Shown: piece after piece, positions 18,766 to 28,067 of the stretch
Position numbering within the stretch: the stretch's first letter is position 1
Layout of the letters: each line of letters opens with the position of its first letter
Assembly: GCF_000418555.1 (NCBI RefSeq)
Contig: NZ_ATKM01000005.1
Span: 744,001-808,000 of the forward strand
Direction of reading: 5' to 3'
Source: Pseudomonas sp. P818
GTDB lineage: Bacteria; Pseudomonadota; Gammaproteobacteria; Pseudomonadales; Pseudomonadaceae
DNA length: 64,000 nt
The notes under the pieces: model-generated
Database searches by the model: none
What the model saw: the letters and a program-made list of their open reading frames with translations, nothing else
What the model was told of the DNA's origin: nothing
Made by a program: the position numbers and the translations under genes

Positions 18766-20193
18766 TCAGAGACTCAGGAAACCGTCATACAGCCCGTAGG
18801 CGGCAATGGCGGCACCGATCAGTACGGCGACGAAAATGATCTTCTCTAAGCCGGTGAAAATGGGCTGCCCCAGTTCGTGCTTGGCCTTGGCGAAGAGGAT
18901 CGCGCCAGGTGCATAGAGCAGGGCCGAGAGCAGCAGGTACTGCACGCCGGCGGCGTACACCAGCCACACCGCGTACAGGGTGGAGATGCCCGCGATCAGC
19001 AGATCCTTGTTGCGCTCGCCATTGGCCTGCTCGTAGGTCTCGCCGCGCACGGCCAGCAGTACCGCATAGGCGCTGGACCAGAAGTAGGGCACCAGAATCA
19101 TCGAGGTGGCCAGGTACAGCAGGCTGAGGTAGGTGGAAGCGTTGAACAGGGTGATGATCAGAAACAGCTGGATCAGCCCGTTGGACAGCCACAGCGCATT
19201 GGCCGGAACGTGGTTGGCGTTCTCCTTGCGCAGGAACTCGGGCATGGTGTGGTCGCGCGCGCTGGCGAAGAGAATCTCGGCGCACAACAGGGTCCACGAC
19301 AGCAGGGCACCGGCCAGCGAGACGATCAGGCCGATGGCGATCAACTGTGCGCCCCAGGGGCCGACCACCTGCTCCAGCACGCCGGCCATCGACGGGTTCT
19401 TCAGCCCGGCCAGTTCGGCCTGGGCCAGGATGCCCTGGCTGAGCACGTTGACCAGCACCAGCAGCAGGAGCACGCCGACGAAGCCGATCACCGTGGCCTT
19501 GCCGACGTCGCTGCGTTTCTCGGCGCGGGCCGAGAAGATGCTTGCACCCTCGATGCCGATGAACACCCAGACGGTGACCAGCATCATGTTGCGCACCTGA
19601 TCCATCACACTACCCAGTTCCGGGTTGCCGCGGCCCCAGAAGTCCGAGGTGAATACGTCCAGCTTGAAGGCGATGGCGGCGATGACGATGAACAGTGCCA
19701 GCGGCAGCATCTTGGCGATGGTGGTCACGGTGTTGATGAAGGCCGCTTCCTTGATGCCGCGTAACACCAGAAAGTGCAGCAGCCACAGCAGCAGTGAGGC
19801 GCCGATCACCGCCGGCAGGGTGTTGCCTTCGCCGAATACCGGGAAGAAGTAACCCAGGGTGGAGAACAGCAGCACCATGTAGCTGACGTTGCCGATCCAG
19901 GCACTGATCCAGTAGCCCCAGGCCGAGGAGAAACCCATGTAGTCGCCGAAACCGGCCTTGGCGTAGGCGTATACCCCACCGTCGAGTTCGGGCTTGCGGT
20001 TGGCCAGGGTCTGGAACACGAATGCCAGGGTCAACATGCCGACACCGGTGATCAGCCAGCCGATCAGGGTGGCCCCGGCGCTGGCGCTGGCTGCGATGTT
20101 CTGGGGAAGGGAGAAGATACCGCCGCCGACCATGGAGCCGACGACCAGCGCGATCAGCGCGCCGAGGCGGAGTTTTTGCGTCGAGTCAGACAT
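18766..20193 (-). CDS. arcD: Arginine/ornithine antiporter
   Basis: A 475-residue inner-membrane APC-superfamily exchanger that imports arginine and exports ornithine, feeding ArcA, B and C. About 12 hydrophobic segments are visible. The first carries [19 protein letters not shown], the amino-acid binding GxG motif of the family. The start at 20193 was chosen because GGAGG lies 8-12 bases upstream; the frame opens at 20223 without a ribosome site. It is the first gene of the operon, and an Anr-like box lies about 65 bp upstream. Confidence 0.95.
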   Translation of the reverse strand: MSDSTQKLRLGALIALVVGSMVGGGIFSLPQNIAASASAGATLIGWLITGVGMLTLAFVFQTLANRKPELDGGVYAYAKAGFGDYMGFSSAWGYWISAWIGNVSYMVLLFSTLGYFFPVFGEGNTLPAVIGASLLLWLLHFLVLRGIKEAAFINTVTTIAKMLPLALFIVIAAIAFKLDVFTSDFWGRGNPELGSVMDQVRNMMLVTVWVFIGIEGASIFSARAEKRSDVGKATVIGFVGVLLLLVLVNVLSQGILAQAELAGLKNPSMAGVLEQVVGPWGAQLIAIGLIVSLAGALLSWTLLCAEILFASARDHTMPEFLRKENANHVPANALWLSNGLIQLFLIITLFNASTYLSLLYLATSMILVPYFWSSAYAVLLAVRGETYEQANGERNKDLLIAGISTLYAVWLVYAAGVQYLLLSALLYAPGAILFAKAKHELGQPIFTGLEKIIFVAVLIGAAIAAYGLYDGFLSL

Positions 20194-20222
20194 CTCAATT
20201 ACCTCCGTGTCACGAGGGGACA

Positions 20223-20269
20223 TAGGTATTGAGCGCGTTTGGCGAACACTGCGTCCTGACTTGAATCAA
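20223..20269 (-). promoter_or_regulatory. arcDp: Anr-box promoter of arcDABC
   Basis: On the minus strand TTGATTCAAGTCAG (20269-20256) matches the Anr/Fnr consensus TTGAT-N4-ATCAA at 8 of 10 fixed positions. Its centre is about 42-46 bp ahead of a start site predicted from a -10-like AATACC/TACCTA at 20230-20223, the spacing of class II Fnr-type activation. The remaining 340 bp to putA hold no gene. Confidence 0.65.
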
Positions 20270-20550
20270 TGGTCAGGATTCGTCAACGCACATCCGTGTT
20301 GTAAGCGTTGTCGGGCACCTGAAAATTATCAGGACTGCAGCTCCGACTGACACCATAGTCCGAACTTTCTGTTACGCAATGGTGGCCAGTTGAGATGGGC
20401 TATCGGTGCAGAGGGGGGAAATGGGCGGGGCGTTTGGCCCCGCTCGGAGCGTCTGCCGGGTAGGCTGACGCAGGCCATGAGGCCGGGAGATGGAAACACG
20501 GCGCCGGGCGGGTAGCCCCTGCAGGCAGTCGCGCCGTGTGGGTGCAGCAT

Positions 20551-20583
20551 GCCGTGGAAAGCTTTCAGCCAGCTTTCCACGGC
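20551..20583 (-). terminator. Hairpin after putA
   Basis: A perfect 13 bp stem (GCCGTGGAAAGCT at 20551-20563 and its complement at 20571-20583, 7-base loop) lies 28 bp past the putA stop. No T-run follows, so termination may need Rho or the stem may stabilise the message end. Confidence 0.6.
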
Positions 20584-20610
20584 GTTTCCGACCTGTGACG
20601 GTCGAAAGTC

Positions 20611-23600
20611 TCAGCCGATGGTCATCAGGCTGGCGTTGCCGCCGGCGGCTGCGGTGTTGACGCTCAGGGCGTGTTCGATCAGCAGGCGCTCCAGCGGGAT
20701 GTCGGTCTCGCCCTTGTTCAGCCCATGCACGCCGACGATGGCGCCCTTGCGCTGCGCCGCCTGCTCGCTGACTGCGCGCAGTTGGTCGGAGTCGCCGTGG
20801 TGCAGGATGGCGTCCAGCTCCACGTCGATGCTGTTCCAGTCGGCCACCAGCTGGATGTGCTTCTGCACTTCCTTCGGCAGTTCCGCGTGCAGCGCGCGCT
20901 GGCTTTCCAGCCAGATCGCCTTGCTACCCACCGCCAGGGTGGCGGCCAGCTGGGCCAGCAGGTCGCTGCGCTCGTCGGCCAGGTTGAGCACGCGCTCGCG
21001 CGGCAGCAGGGTGTAGCTGTTGCGCTCGCCGGTCGGGCCGGTCAGGGTGTGGCTGCTGTAGCTCTGCGACAGCGTGCGGTACTGCTCGAACAGCGCGGCG
21101 ATGCCCGGCTCCTGCTTGCTCGCCCACTCGGCGAAGGCGGTGCGCACCTTGTCCAGCTCGCTCGGAACCGGCAGGGTCTGCACCTCGGCCTGTTGCAGGT
21201 ACTGGGCGACGGCCTCCTGCGGACGGGTCGACAGCAGGCGATACAGGTACAGCGGGCCGCCGGCTTTCGGGCCGGTGCCGGACAGGCCTTCACCGCCGAA
21301 CGGCTGCACGCCGACCACGGCGCCGACCATGTTGCGGTTCACATACAGGTTGCCGACCTTGGCCGTGCTCACCACCTGGGCGATGGTCTCGTCGATGCGG
21401 GTGTGCACGCCGAGGGTCAGGCCGTAGCCGCTGTCGTTGATCTGCTGCAGCAGCTTGCCCAGATCGGCACGGGCGTAGCGCACCACGTGCAGTACCGGGC
21501 CGAAGATCTCGCGCTTCATCTCGTCGAAGCTGTCCAGCTCGATCAAGGTCGGCACGACGAAGGTGCCACGCTTGATCTCCTCGCCGTTGACGCGTGCCAG
21601 TTGGGTGACCTTGCGGCCTTTTTCGCGCAGCTTGGCGATGTGAGTTTCGATGCCGGCCTTGGCCTCGGCGTCGATCACCGGGCCGATGTCGGTGTTCAGG
21701 CGCTCCGGGTTGCCGAGGCTGTATTCGGCCATGGCGCCCTTGAGCATGGTCAGCACGCGATCGGCCACGTCGTCCTGCACGCACAACACGCGCAGGGCCG
21801 AGCAGCGCTGGCCGGCGCTGTCGAAGGCGGAGGCGACCACGTCCATCACCACCTGCTCGGTCAGCGCCGAGGAGTCGACGATCATGGCGTTGAGACCGCC
21901 GGTCTCGGCGATCAACGGAATGGTGCGGCCCTGCGCATCCAGGCGACCGGCGATGTTGCGTTGGAGGATGCCGGCCACTTCGGTGGAGCCGGTGAACATC
22001 ACGCCACGCACGCGCTCGTCACCCACCAGGCGCGCGCCGACGGTTTCGCCACGGCCCGGCAGCAGCTGCACGGCGCCAGCCGGCACGCCGGCCTCGCGCA
22101 GGATGCGCACGGCCTGGGCGGCGATCAGCGGCGTCTGCTCGGCCGGCTTGGCCAGCACGGTGTTGCCGGCAGCCAGCGCGGCGCAGACCTGGCCGGTGAA
22201 GATCGCCAGGGGAAAGTTCCACGGGCTGATGCACACCACCGGACCCAGCGGGCGGTGGCTGTCATTGCCGAAGCTGCGCGCCTGGATCGCGTAGTAGCGC
22301 AGGAAGTCCACCGCCTCGCGCACTTCGGCGATGGCGTTGGCGAAGGTCTTGCCGGACTCGCGCACCAGCAGGCCCATCAGCTGCTGCAGCTCGGCTTCCA
22401 TCAGGTCGGCGGCGCGTTCCAGTACGGCGGCGCGTTCGGCCGGCAGGGTGGACTGCCAGATCTGCCCGCTGGCCAGGGCGCAGAGGATGGCGCTGTCGAC
22501 ATCCTTGACGCTGGCTTCGCGCACATGGCCGACCAGATCACGATGATCGGCCGGGTTGCGCACCGGCTCCGGCTCGCCCGGGGTGGCGCCATCGCAACCC
22601 AGCATCGGCTCGGCCAGGTAGCTGTGGTTGACGGTGGACAGCAGCGCCGAGGACAGCGAGCCGAGGCGGTGTTCGTTGGCCAGATCCAGGCCCGAGGAGT
22701 TGACCCGCTCCTTGCCGTACAGGTCGCGCGGCAGCGCGATGCGCGGGTGCGGCAGACCGACGGCGCCTTCCTGCGCGGCCATCTGCTCGACCTGCTGTAC
22801 CGGGTCGAGCACCAGATCCTTGAGCGAGATGCTGTGGTCGGCGATGCGGTTGACGAAGCTGGTGTTGGCGCCGTTTTCCAGCAGACGGCGTACCAGGTAG
22901 GCCAGCAGGGTTTCATGGCTGCCCACCGGCGCGTAGATGCGGCACGGACGGTTCAGCTTGCCGTCGGCAACCTTGCCGACCACTTGCTCATACAGCGGCT
23001 CGCCCATGCCATGCAGGCACTGGAACTCGTACTGGCCCGGGTAGTAGTTCTGCCCGGCCAGGTGGTAGATGGCCGACAGCGAGTGGGCGTTGTGGGTGGC
23101 GAACTGCGGGTAGATGGCTTCCGGCGCGGCCAGGAGCTTGCGCGCACAGGCGATGTAGGACACGTCGGTGTACGGCTTGCGGGTGTACACCGGGTAGCCT
23201 TCCAGGCCGTTGACCTGAGCCAGCTTGATCTCGCTGTCCCAGTAGGCGCCTTTGACCAGGCGGATCATCAGGCGATGACGGCTGCGCTTGGCCAGGTCGA
23301 TGACGTAGTCGATCACGTACGGGCAGCGCTTCTGGTAGGCCTGGATGACGAAACCGATGCCGTTCCAGCCGGCCAGGCTCGGTTCGAAGCACAGACGCTC
23401 GAGCAGGTCCAGTGACAGCTCCAGGCGGTCGGCTTCCTCGGCGTCGATGTTGAGGCCGATGTCGTACTGCTTGGCCAGCTGGGTCAGGCTCAGCAGGGTC
23501 GGGTACAGCTCGTCCATCACGCGCTCGTACTGGGCGCGGCTGTAGCGTGGGTGCAGGGCGGAGAGCTTGATCGAGATGCCCGGGCCTTCGTAGATGCCGC

Positions 23601-24546
23601 GACCGTGCGAGGCCTTGCCGATGGCGTGGATGGCCTGCTCGTAGGAGGCCAGGTAGCGCTTGGCATCTTCCTCGGTCAGCGCGGCTTCACCGAGCATGTC
23701 GTAGGAGTAGCGGAAGCCCTTGGCTTCCAGATTGGCGGCGTTGGCCAGTGCTTCGGCGATGGTCTCGCCAGTGACGAACTGCTCGCCCATCAGGCGCATG
23801 GCCATGTCCACGCCCTTGCGGATCACCGGCTCGCCGCTCTTGCCGATGATGCGGTTGAGCGCCGAGGTCATGCCGGCCTCGTTATGGGTGGACACCAGTT
23901 TGCCGGTGATCAGCAGGCCCCAGCTCGCCGCGTTGACGAACATCGACGGGCTCTGGCCGAGGTGCTGGCTCCAGTTGCCGTTGGCGATCTTGTCGCGGAT
24001 CAGCGCGTCGCGGGTGGCCTTGTCGGGGATGCGCAGCAGGGCTTCGGCCAGGCACATCAGCGCCACGCCTTCCTGCGACGACAGCGAGAATTCCTGCAGC
24101 AGGCCCTGCACCAGGCCCTGGCGGCCGCTGGCGTTCTTCTGGTTGCGCAGCTTCTCGGCGATGCCCAGCGCCAGCTTCTGCGAGGCCTCGGCCTGCTGTG
24201 GGTTCAGGCGCGCCTGCTCCAGCAGCATCGGCACCACTTCGGTTTCCGGGCGACGGTAGGCGCTGGTGATGGCAGCGCGCAGTACCGACTGCGGGAGGAT
24301 GCTCTCGGCGAAGTCGAGGAACACCTGCAGACCCTGCTCGGTCAGCGACTCCAGGGCTTCCTCACCGGCGGCAGCGGCCAGGCCGGCATGCTCGGCGGGC
24401 GTCAGGCCACTCTCGACCTGCTCCAGATAATTGAAGATCGCCTGCTTGATCATCCAGTGCGGCGTACGGTCGATCTGCGCAGCGGCCTTCTTCAGGCGCT
24501 CGCGGGTGGCATCGTCGAGTTTTACGCCGAGGGTGGTGGTAGCCAT
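20611..24546 (-). CDS. putA: Trifunctional proline utilisation protein PutA
   Basis: Oxidises proline to glutamate through proline dehydrogenase and P5C dehydrogenase, passing electrons to quinone. It has 1311 residues, the long type. Residues about 1-50 are a ribbon-helix-helix domain (TTLGVKLDDATRERLKKAA), so it should also repress its own promoter. The FAD barrel of proline dehydrogenase is at about 80-570, with RLMIRLVKGAYWDSEIK near 430. The aldehyde dehydrogenase domain is at about 620-1090, with SPWNFPLAIFTGQ and catalytic Cys in GQRCSALR near 915. The C-terminal domain ends at 1311. It is monocistronic here; no putP is in the window. GTTGCA repeats upstream fit autoregulation. Confidence 0.97.
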   Translation of the reverse strand: MATTTLGVKLDDATRERLKKAAAQIDRTPHWMIKQAIFNYLEQVESGLTPAEHAGLAAAAGEEALESLTEQGLQVFLDFAESILPQSVLRAAITSAYRRPETEVVPMLLEQARLNPQQAEASQKLALGIAEKLRNQKNASGRQGLVQGLLQEFSLSSQEGVALMCLAEALLRIPDKATRDALIRDKIANGNWSQHLGQSPSMFVNAASWGLLITGKLVSTHNEAGMTSALNRIIGKSGEPVIRKGVDMAMRLMGEQFVTGETIAEALANAANLEAKGFRYSYDMLGEAALTEEDAKRYLASYEQAIHAIGKASHGRGIYEGPGISIKLSALHPRYSRAQYERVMDELYPTLLSLTQLAKQYDIGLNIDAEEADRLELSLDLLERLCFEPSLAGWNGIGFVIQAYQKRCPYVIDYVIDLAKRSRHRLMIRLVKGAYWDSEIKLAQVNGLEGYPVYTRKPYTDVSYIACARKLLAAPEAIYPQFATHNAHSLSAIYHLAGQNYYPGQYEFQCLHGMGEPLYEQVVGKVADGKLNRPCRIYAPVGSHETLLAYLVRRLLENGANTSFVNRIADHSISLKDLVLDPVQQVEQMAAQEGAVGLPHPRIALPRDLYGKERVNSSGLDLANEHRLGSLSSALLSTVNHSYLAEPMLGCDGATPGEPEPVRNPADHRDLVGHVREASVKDVDSAILCALASGQIWQSTLPAERAAVLERAADLMEAELQQLMGLLVRESGKTFANAIAEVREAVDFLRYYAIQARSFGNDSHRPLGPVVCISPWNFPLAIFTGQVCAALAAGNTVLAKPAEQTPLIAAQAVRILREAGVPAGAVQLLPGRGETVGARLVGDERVRGVMFTGSTEVAGILQRNIAGRLDAQGRTIPLIAETGGLNAMIVDSSALTEQVVMDVVASAFDSAGQRCSALRVLCVQDDVADRVLTMLKGAMAEYSLGNPERLNTDIGPVIDAEAKAGIETHIAKLREKGRKVTQLARVNGEEIKRGTFVVPTLIELDSFDEMKREIFGPVLHVVRYARADLGKLLQQINDSGYGLTLGVHTRIDETIAQVVSTAKVGNLYVNRNMVGAVVGVQPFGGEGLSGTGPKAGGPLYLYRLLSTRPQEAVAQYLQQAEVQTLPVPSELDKVRTAFAEWASKQEPGIAALFEQYRTLSQSYSSHTLTGPTGERNSYTLLPRERVLNLADERSDLLAQLAATLAVGSKAIWLESQRALHAELPKEVQKHIQLVADWNSIDVELDAILHHGDSDQLRAVSEQAAQRKGAIVGVHGLNKGETDIPLERLLIEHALSVNTAAAGGNASLMTIG

Positions 24547-24689
24547 GGGGAGTCCTACTTACTTGTTAGTTATGCACGGTAAAACTGCCTGGAGCAGTTT
24601 CTGACGTCGCCTGCGACGGCCCGAAGCGTTGTCGCCTGGAGGGCGGGCAACGAAAAGCTGCGGGAGATTAAACCTGCTTTGCTCTTGGG

Positions 24690-24809
24690 TGCAACCAGGT
24701 GCAACCTAATTGCATCGATGGCCCGACGGACGTAAGGCCGGTTCTCGGGAGCCGCCGCTGCAGCACGCGTGCAAGCCGGCATTCGAGGTGTGCAGTAGCT
24801 TGGTGCAAC
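24690..24809 (-). promoter_or_regulatory. Putative PutA operator repeats
   Basis: On the minus strand GTTGCA occurs at 24695-24690 and 24705-24700, exactly one helical turn (10 bp) apart, both within GGTTGCAC, and again at 24809-24804. GTTGCA is the core recognised by the E. coli PutA ribbon-helix-helix domain as I recall it. The sites lie 144-263 bp upstream of putA in a 353 bp gap without genes. Confidence 0.55.
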
Positions 24810-24899
24810 CAGGGTGCTACCGGCGTGGCGCTCAGTGCGACTGCTGCCGGGCTAACGTCAGGATAGACCGCGGCAAAGAGAAGGCTGCCGGTCGCCCCG

Positions 24900-25790
24900 T
24901 CATGCGATTTCGCGAATGATGCCGATGAAGGCCTGCAGCGGCGCCGGGACATGGCGGTAGCTGGCGTAGTACAGGCACAGGCCCGGCGACGGCGGTGTCC
25001 AGTCCTCCAGCAGCAGAACCAGGTGGCCAGCCTCAAGCGCTTTTTGCGCGAAGGACTGCGGGACGTAGGCGATGCCCAATCCGGCACAGGCCGCTTCGAC
25101 CAGCAGATCGTTGTCGTCCAGGCTCAGCGCGCCAGGAACGTCGATCGCCATTTGCTCCGTGCCTCGTTCGAACTCCCAGCGATAGCGCTTGCCGCTTGGC
25201 AGGCGCTGGCGAATGCAACGGTGCGATTGCAGTTCATCGGGTGTGCCGGGGCGGCCGAAGGTGGCGATGTAGGCCGGCGAGGCGACGGTGACGAAGCGTA
25301 CGTCGCCGCCGAAGGAAACGGCCACCATGTCCTTGGGCACCGACTCGGCGAGGCGCACCCCGGCGTCAAAGCCTTCGGCGATGATATCCACCAGCCTGCC
25401 CTCGCTGACCAGGTCGAGTTCCACATGGGGGTAGCGCTGCAGGAAAGTCGGCACGACGTGGCCCAGCAACCAGCGTGCGCCACCCTTGTTGGCATTGATG
25501 CGCAATGCCCCGGCCAACTCCTCGGGGCCGTGGCTGACGGCGTCCAGTGCGTCGTCGAGCTCCTGAAGCAGGGGCGTCAGCCTTTGCAGCAACTGCTCCC
25601 CGGCCTCGGTCAGTGCCACGCTGCGCGTGGTGCGATGTAGCAGACGAACCCCCAAGTGCTGTTCCAGGCCCTTGAGCGCATGGCTGAGGGAGGAGCGCGA
25701 CACGCCCAGCGTATCGGCGGCTTTCTGAAAGCTGCACATGTGCGCGACGTGAACGAAGGCCTTCAGGTCGGAGAGGCTGGCGTGGTTCAT
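24900..25790 (-). CDS. LysR-family regulator
   Basis: A 296-residue LysR protein. The winged helix is at residues about 6-62 ([37 protein letters not shown]), followed by the effector domain up to residue 290. The N-terminal sequence resembles regulators of the oxidoreductase type with an HRTTRSV wing. The ATG at 25790 starts the conserved domain; a longer frame upstream is not coding. It diverges from the lipocalin-like gene with 96 bp between starts, so that gene is the likely target. Confidence 0.9.
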   Translation of the reverse strand: MNHASLSDLKAFVHVAHMCSFQKAADTLGVSRSSLSHALKGLEQHLGVRLLHRTTRSVALTEAGEQLLQRLTPLLQELDDALDAVSHGPEELAGALRINANKGGARWLLGHVVPTFLQRYPHVELDLVSEGRLVDIIAEGFDAGVRLAESVPKDMVAVSFGGDVRFVTVASPAYIATFGRPGTPDELQSHRCIRQRLPSGKRYRWEFERGTEQMAIDVPGALSLDDNDLLVEAACAGLGIAYVPQSFAQKALEAGHLVLLLEDWTPPSPGLCLYYASYRHVPAPLQAFIGIIREIA

Positions 25791-25886
25791 TGGTGAAATT
25801 TCTTCACGAGGTCGTTCGTATTGGTGGGGCTTATCATAGCCGGACCTGCTTCGTACCATCGGTTTCACCGCTAGAGGAGATGACCG

Positions 25887-26447
25887 ATGACCAGCGAACC
25901 GAGCGCCCGAACTTCCTTCTGGATCGACCTGTGTAAATCCTTGTCGCGGCCGTCGCTGGTGGCCGGCTTGCTGGCGCTGAGTCTGACCGCCTCGGCTCGC
26001 GAGGGCGAGGCAGAGAAACGCGCAGTCAATCAGGTTGCCGGCACCTGGCGCATGGTGTCCGCCACCTTGGAAACGAACGGACGGATCGAGCGTCCTTACG
26101 GCGAAAACCCTCAGGGCATGTTGGTGTTCACGCCTGACATGCATTTCGTCGAAGTCTTGACCGATGGTGATACGCCACGCTTCGCATCGAACCAGCGGGG
26201 TGGCGGTACGGACGAGGAAAATCGCAGTGCCATGGCGTCGAGCATCGGCTTTTTTGGCACCTATAGCGTCGACGAGCAGGGGCGTTTTGCCGGTAACCGA
26301 GTGGAGGGCGCCACCTTTCCCAACTGGATCGGTGGCGTCAGGACGACGAAGGAGTTGCAGCTGAGGGTCGAGGGGGATCGAATGTACGAGCGCTTCACGC
26401 GGCCAGACGGTGGACGTTTCAGCGCCGAGTTCGTGCGGGCCAGGTAA
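25887..26447 (+). CDS. Exported lipocalin-like domain protein
   Basis: A 186-residue protein. A hydrophobic stretch LVAGLLALSLTASARE at residues about 27-42 looks like a signal peptide with an unusually long n-region. The rest is a lipocalin-like domain: VAGTWRMVSATLETNGR, PQGMLVFTPDMHFVEVL, and a repeat-like strand set ending at AEFVRAR. Such domains are often found beside LysR regulators and bind small hydrophobic ligands. The start ATG at 25887 follows GAGGAG by 7 bases. It is divergent from a LysR gene and is probably controlled by it. The ligand is unknown. Confidence 0.8.
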   Translation: MTSEPSARTSFWIDLCKSLSRPSLVAGLLALSLTASAREGEAEKRAVNQVAGTWRMVSATLETNGRIERPYGENPQGMLVFTPDMHFVEVLTDGDTPRFASNQRGGGTDEENRSAMASSIGFFGTYSVDEQGRFAGNRVEGATFPNWIGGVRTTKELQLRVEGDRMYERFTRPDGGRFSAEFVRAR

Positions 26448-26474
26448 AGCCGGGATGTTTGGTGCTTGCAGTGG

Positions 26475-26702
26475 TCAGTAGCGGCAGTCTTCGCCGATGC
26501 GCTGGTAAATCAGCGTGTGCTGCTCGCCCTTGGGGTCCAGGTAGACCATGCGGGCTTCCCCCGCCTCGCAGCCTTGCGGCAGGGTCTGGCTGATGACCTT
26601 GGCGATGTCCAGGTGCATGCCGTAGTGGTAGTGCTCGGGCGTTTCGGCGTGCGCCAGGGTAGTCGCACAGGCGAGCGCCAATAGGTAGGCGATACGTTTC
26701 AT
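26475..26702 (-). CDS. DUF2790-family small exported protein
   Basis: A 75-residue protein with a signal peptide (MKRIAYLLALACATTLAHAE) and the DUF2790 pattern HYHYGMHLDIAKVIS followed by LIYQRIGEDC. The family is small and largely Pseudomonas-specific; some members are metal-responsive, but the function is not established. The start is taken at 26702 because it begins the signal peptide. An upstream frame from 26765 is not supported. It lies 87 bp downstream of another small secreted protein gene on the same strand. Confidence 0.82.
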   Translation of the reverse strand: MKRIAYLLALACATTLAHAETPEHYHYGMHLDIAKVISQTLPQGCEAGEARMVYLDPKGEQHTLIYQRIGEDCRY

Positions 26703-26789
26703 GATGGCCTCGATTCGGGAAAAAAGGGCCGGACTGGCGGCCCGAGAGACGCCGGCCAGGAGCACGTCCGGCGCCAGGGACGCCTGGGT

Positions 26790-26972
26790 TTAGCCGTGCT
26801 GACCGGTGCCCTGCGAGCTTGCGGTTTGTGCTTGCTGGGTAGCTTCGGCATGCGGCTGTTGCTGGTGGGCCTGCTGATGGGCGACGAAAGCGGCCGATTC
26901 TTCGGCGAAGCAGGCCTGGGCCGCCAGCAGGGCGGAGAGGGACAGGGCGGCGGCAGTGGCGAGTTTTTTCAT
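26790..26972 (-). CDS. Small exported Gln/His/Ala-rich protein
   Basis: A 60-residue protein. Residues 1-23 are a clear Sec signal peptide (MKKLATAAALSLSALLAAQA). The mature part is about 37 residues of Gln, His, Ala and Glu, with HQQAHQQQPHAEATQQAQ, and lacks obvious structure. His richness could allow metal binding. AGGAGGAT lies 7-14 bases upstream of the ATG, a near-ideal ribosome site, so it is very likely translated. I do not recognise a family. It precedes the DUF2790 gene and may be co-transcribed with it. Confidence 0.7.
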   Translation of the reverse strand: MKKLATAAALSLSALLAAQACFAEESAAFVAHQQAHQQQPHAEATQQAQTASSQGTGQHG

Positions 26973-27061
26973 GGAGCGATCCTCCTGGGATTCTTCGTGG
27001 GTTCGAAGTCATCCTAGAGAGGCATCGGGGCGCGAAAAAGCGCTATACGGGTGAATCACTC

Positions 27062-28018
27062 TTACCTTTCGCGCAACAATCCGTCGGGTGTCGCCCAATA
27101 TCGCTCATCGTCCAGCACCGCTTCGTCCCCCCGTAACAGTGGCGGCAGTTCGGCCTTGAGAAACTCCACCCAGGTGCGGGTCTTGGCATCGAGAAAGCGC
27201 CGTGACGGATACATCGCATAGATGTTCAGCGCGCGCAGGCGGTGCTGCGGCAGGATGCGCAGCAGGCGTCCTTCACGCAGCGGCTGGCTGGCGACGAACG
27301 AGGGCAGCAGGCAGAAGCCCATGCCTGCCTGCGCCGCCTTGACCAGTGCTTCGGCGACATTGACCTGAAAGCACTCGGCCGGCAGGGCGTCGAGCTGTTC
27401 GTCACCGAAATCCCACTGACCGCGGTACAGCGGGTCGGTCAGGCGCAGGTAGCGATGCTGCTGCAGGTCGCTCGGCCGTTGCGGAACGCCATGTCCGGCC
27501 AGATAGCTGGGGGCGGCGCAGAGCACGCTGTACACCGGGCCGAGACGCTGTGCGACCAGTTGCGAATCCGGCAGGTCGCGGGCGAAGGCGATGGTCACGT
27601 CATGACCATCTTCGAGCAGATCCGGCGTGCGCTGCGCCAGGGTGAGTTCCACCACCACCTGTGGATAACGCTCGGCGTAGCGGGCGATCAGCGGAGTGAT
27701 GTGCTGCAGGCCGAGGCCGGTCATGGTGTGCACGCGCAGGCGTCCACTGGGCGTGCGATGAGCACCGCGCGCCTCGGCATCGGCTTCCTCGATCTGGCCG
27801 AGAATCTGCCGGCAGCGCTCCAGATAGCGCTCGCCGGTTTCGGTCAGGGCCAGGCGCCGTGTGGTGCGCTGCAGCAGGCGTGCCTCGAGATGTTGCTCCA
27901 GATCGGCAATCAGCCGGGACACCTGCGCGGTAGACAGATCCAGCGCCTGGGCTGCGGCGGTGAAGCTGCCGCGCTCGACCACCTGAACGAACACGCGCAT
28001 CGCATGAAGGGTATCCAT
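27062..28018 (-). CDS. LysR-family regulator
   Basis: A 318-residue LysR protein. The N-terminus MDTLHAMRVFVQVVERGSF with LSRLIADLE-like helix and RTTRRLALTETGERYLERC wing is residues 1-66. The effector domain occupies about 90-300. The MDTLxAMRVFVxVVExGSF start is typical of the CrgA/PA2220-like group that controls oxidoreductases. Downstream on the same strand are the two small exported proteins; upstream on the same strand is argO with 49 bases between. The target is not evident. Confidence 0.9.
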   Translation of the reverse strand: MDTLHAMRVFVQVVERGSFTAAAQALDLSTAQVSRLIADLEQHLEARLLQRTTRRLALTETGERYLERCRQILGQIEEADAEARGAHRTPSGRLRVHTMTGLGLQHITPLIARYAERYPQVVVELTLAQRTPDLLEDGHDVTIAFARDLPDSQLVAQRLGPVYSVLCAAPSYLAGHGVPQRPSDLQQHRYLRLTDPLYRGQWDFGDEQLDALPAECFQVNVAEALVKAAQAGMGFCLLPSFVASQPLREGRLLRILPQHRLRALNIYAMYPSRRFLDAKTRTWVEFLKAELPPLLRGDEAVLDDERYWATPDGLLRER

Positions 28019-28067
28019 TGTTGCTCCTGGCGTAATAGGCCAGACGCATTATGCGCGACTGAGAACA

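Noticed and set aside
20329..20580. 83-codon minus-strand frame between arcD and putA
   Set aside because: Overlaps the putA hairpin, has no ribosome site and shows no recognisable family.
20671..23415. 914-codon frame on the + strand inside putA
   Set aside because: Antisense shadow of putA caused by high GC in third positions; its translation is Ala/Gly/Arg/Gln/His rich and resembles no family.
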